NCBI GenBank assembly: GCA_016462305.1
Contig: JAEMTM010000018.1
Location: forward strand, 15,873 to 21,881
DNA from: Sphingomonadaceae bacterium
GTDB taxonomy: Bacteria; Pseudomonadota; Alphaproteobacteria; Sphingomonadales; Sphingomonadaceae
Direction: 5' to 3'
DNA: 6,009 nt
The position numbers and the translations under genes were made by a program. The notes beneath the pieces are model-generated. The model worked only from the letters and a program-made list of their open reading frames with translations. It ran no database searches and was not told the DNA's origin. Below are positions 6,006-6,009 of this stretch, one piece after another (position 1 is the stretch's first letter; each line of letters opens with the position of its first letter).

Positions 6006-6009
6006 TTTA

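Overview
The window is a compact methionine / SAM-cycle operon on the + strand, with the start of a divergent small lipoprotein gene at the left edge. Co-directional genes run from 376 to 6002: an ArsR-type regulator fused to a SAM-methyltransferase-like domain (SahR type), metF (methylenetetrahydrofolate reductase), and a cobalamin-dependent methionine synthase split into two genes. The first metH gene encodes the zinc/homocysteine module. The second encodes the folate, cap, B12 and reactivation modules. Gene order, the split MetH, moderate GC and residue choice suggest an alphaproteobacterium, most likely a Sphingomonadales member of lower GC. This assignment is inference, since no 16S or other marker is present.

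Layout. 1-146 (-): 5' part of a lipoprotein gene with a lipobox and an in-frame 12-bp tandem repeat. 147-375: AT-rich divergent intergenic region of 229 bp. It holds a good Shine-Dalgarno (SD) sequence and a weak promoter for the lipoprotein gene, two short inverted repeats, and a strong sigma70-like promoter for the operon. A perfect 20-bp palindrome (347-366) fills that promoter's spacer and most of its -10, and is the best candidate for the autoregulatory operator. 376-1374: sahR. 1371-2312: metF. 2309-3355: metH N-terminal module. 3378-6002: metH C-terminal modules. sahR/metF and metF/metH1 each overlap by ATGA with a good SD upstream. The two metH halves are separated by 22 nt with no clear SD. 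The last seven bases begin like another SD, so the operon may continue.

How it works together. MetF makes 5-methyl-THF. The two MetH halves use it, through cobalamin, to remethylate homocysteine to methionine, which feeds SAM and in turn S-adenosylhomocysteine (SAH). The known SahR family senses SAH through its methylase-like domain and releases DNA when SAH accumulates. The inferred circuit is therefore that SAH build-up derepresses the genes that recycle homocysteine. This is an ordinary core-metabolism locus. The points most worth a second look are the operator/promoter geometry, the possibly leaderless start of sahR, and the clean inter-domain split of MetH.
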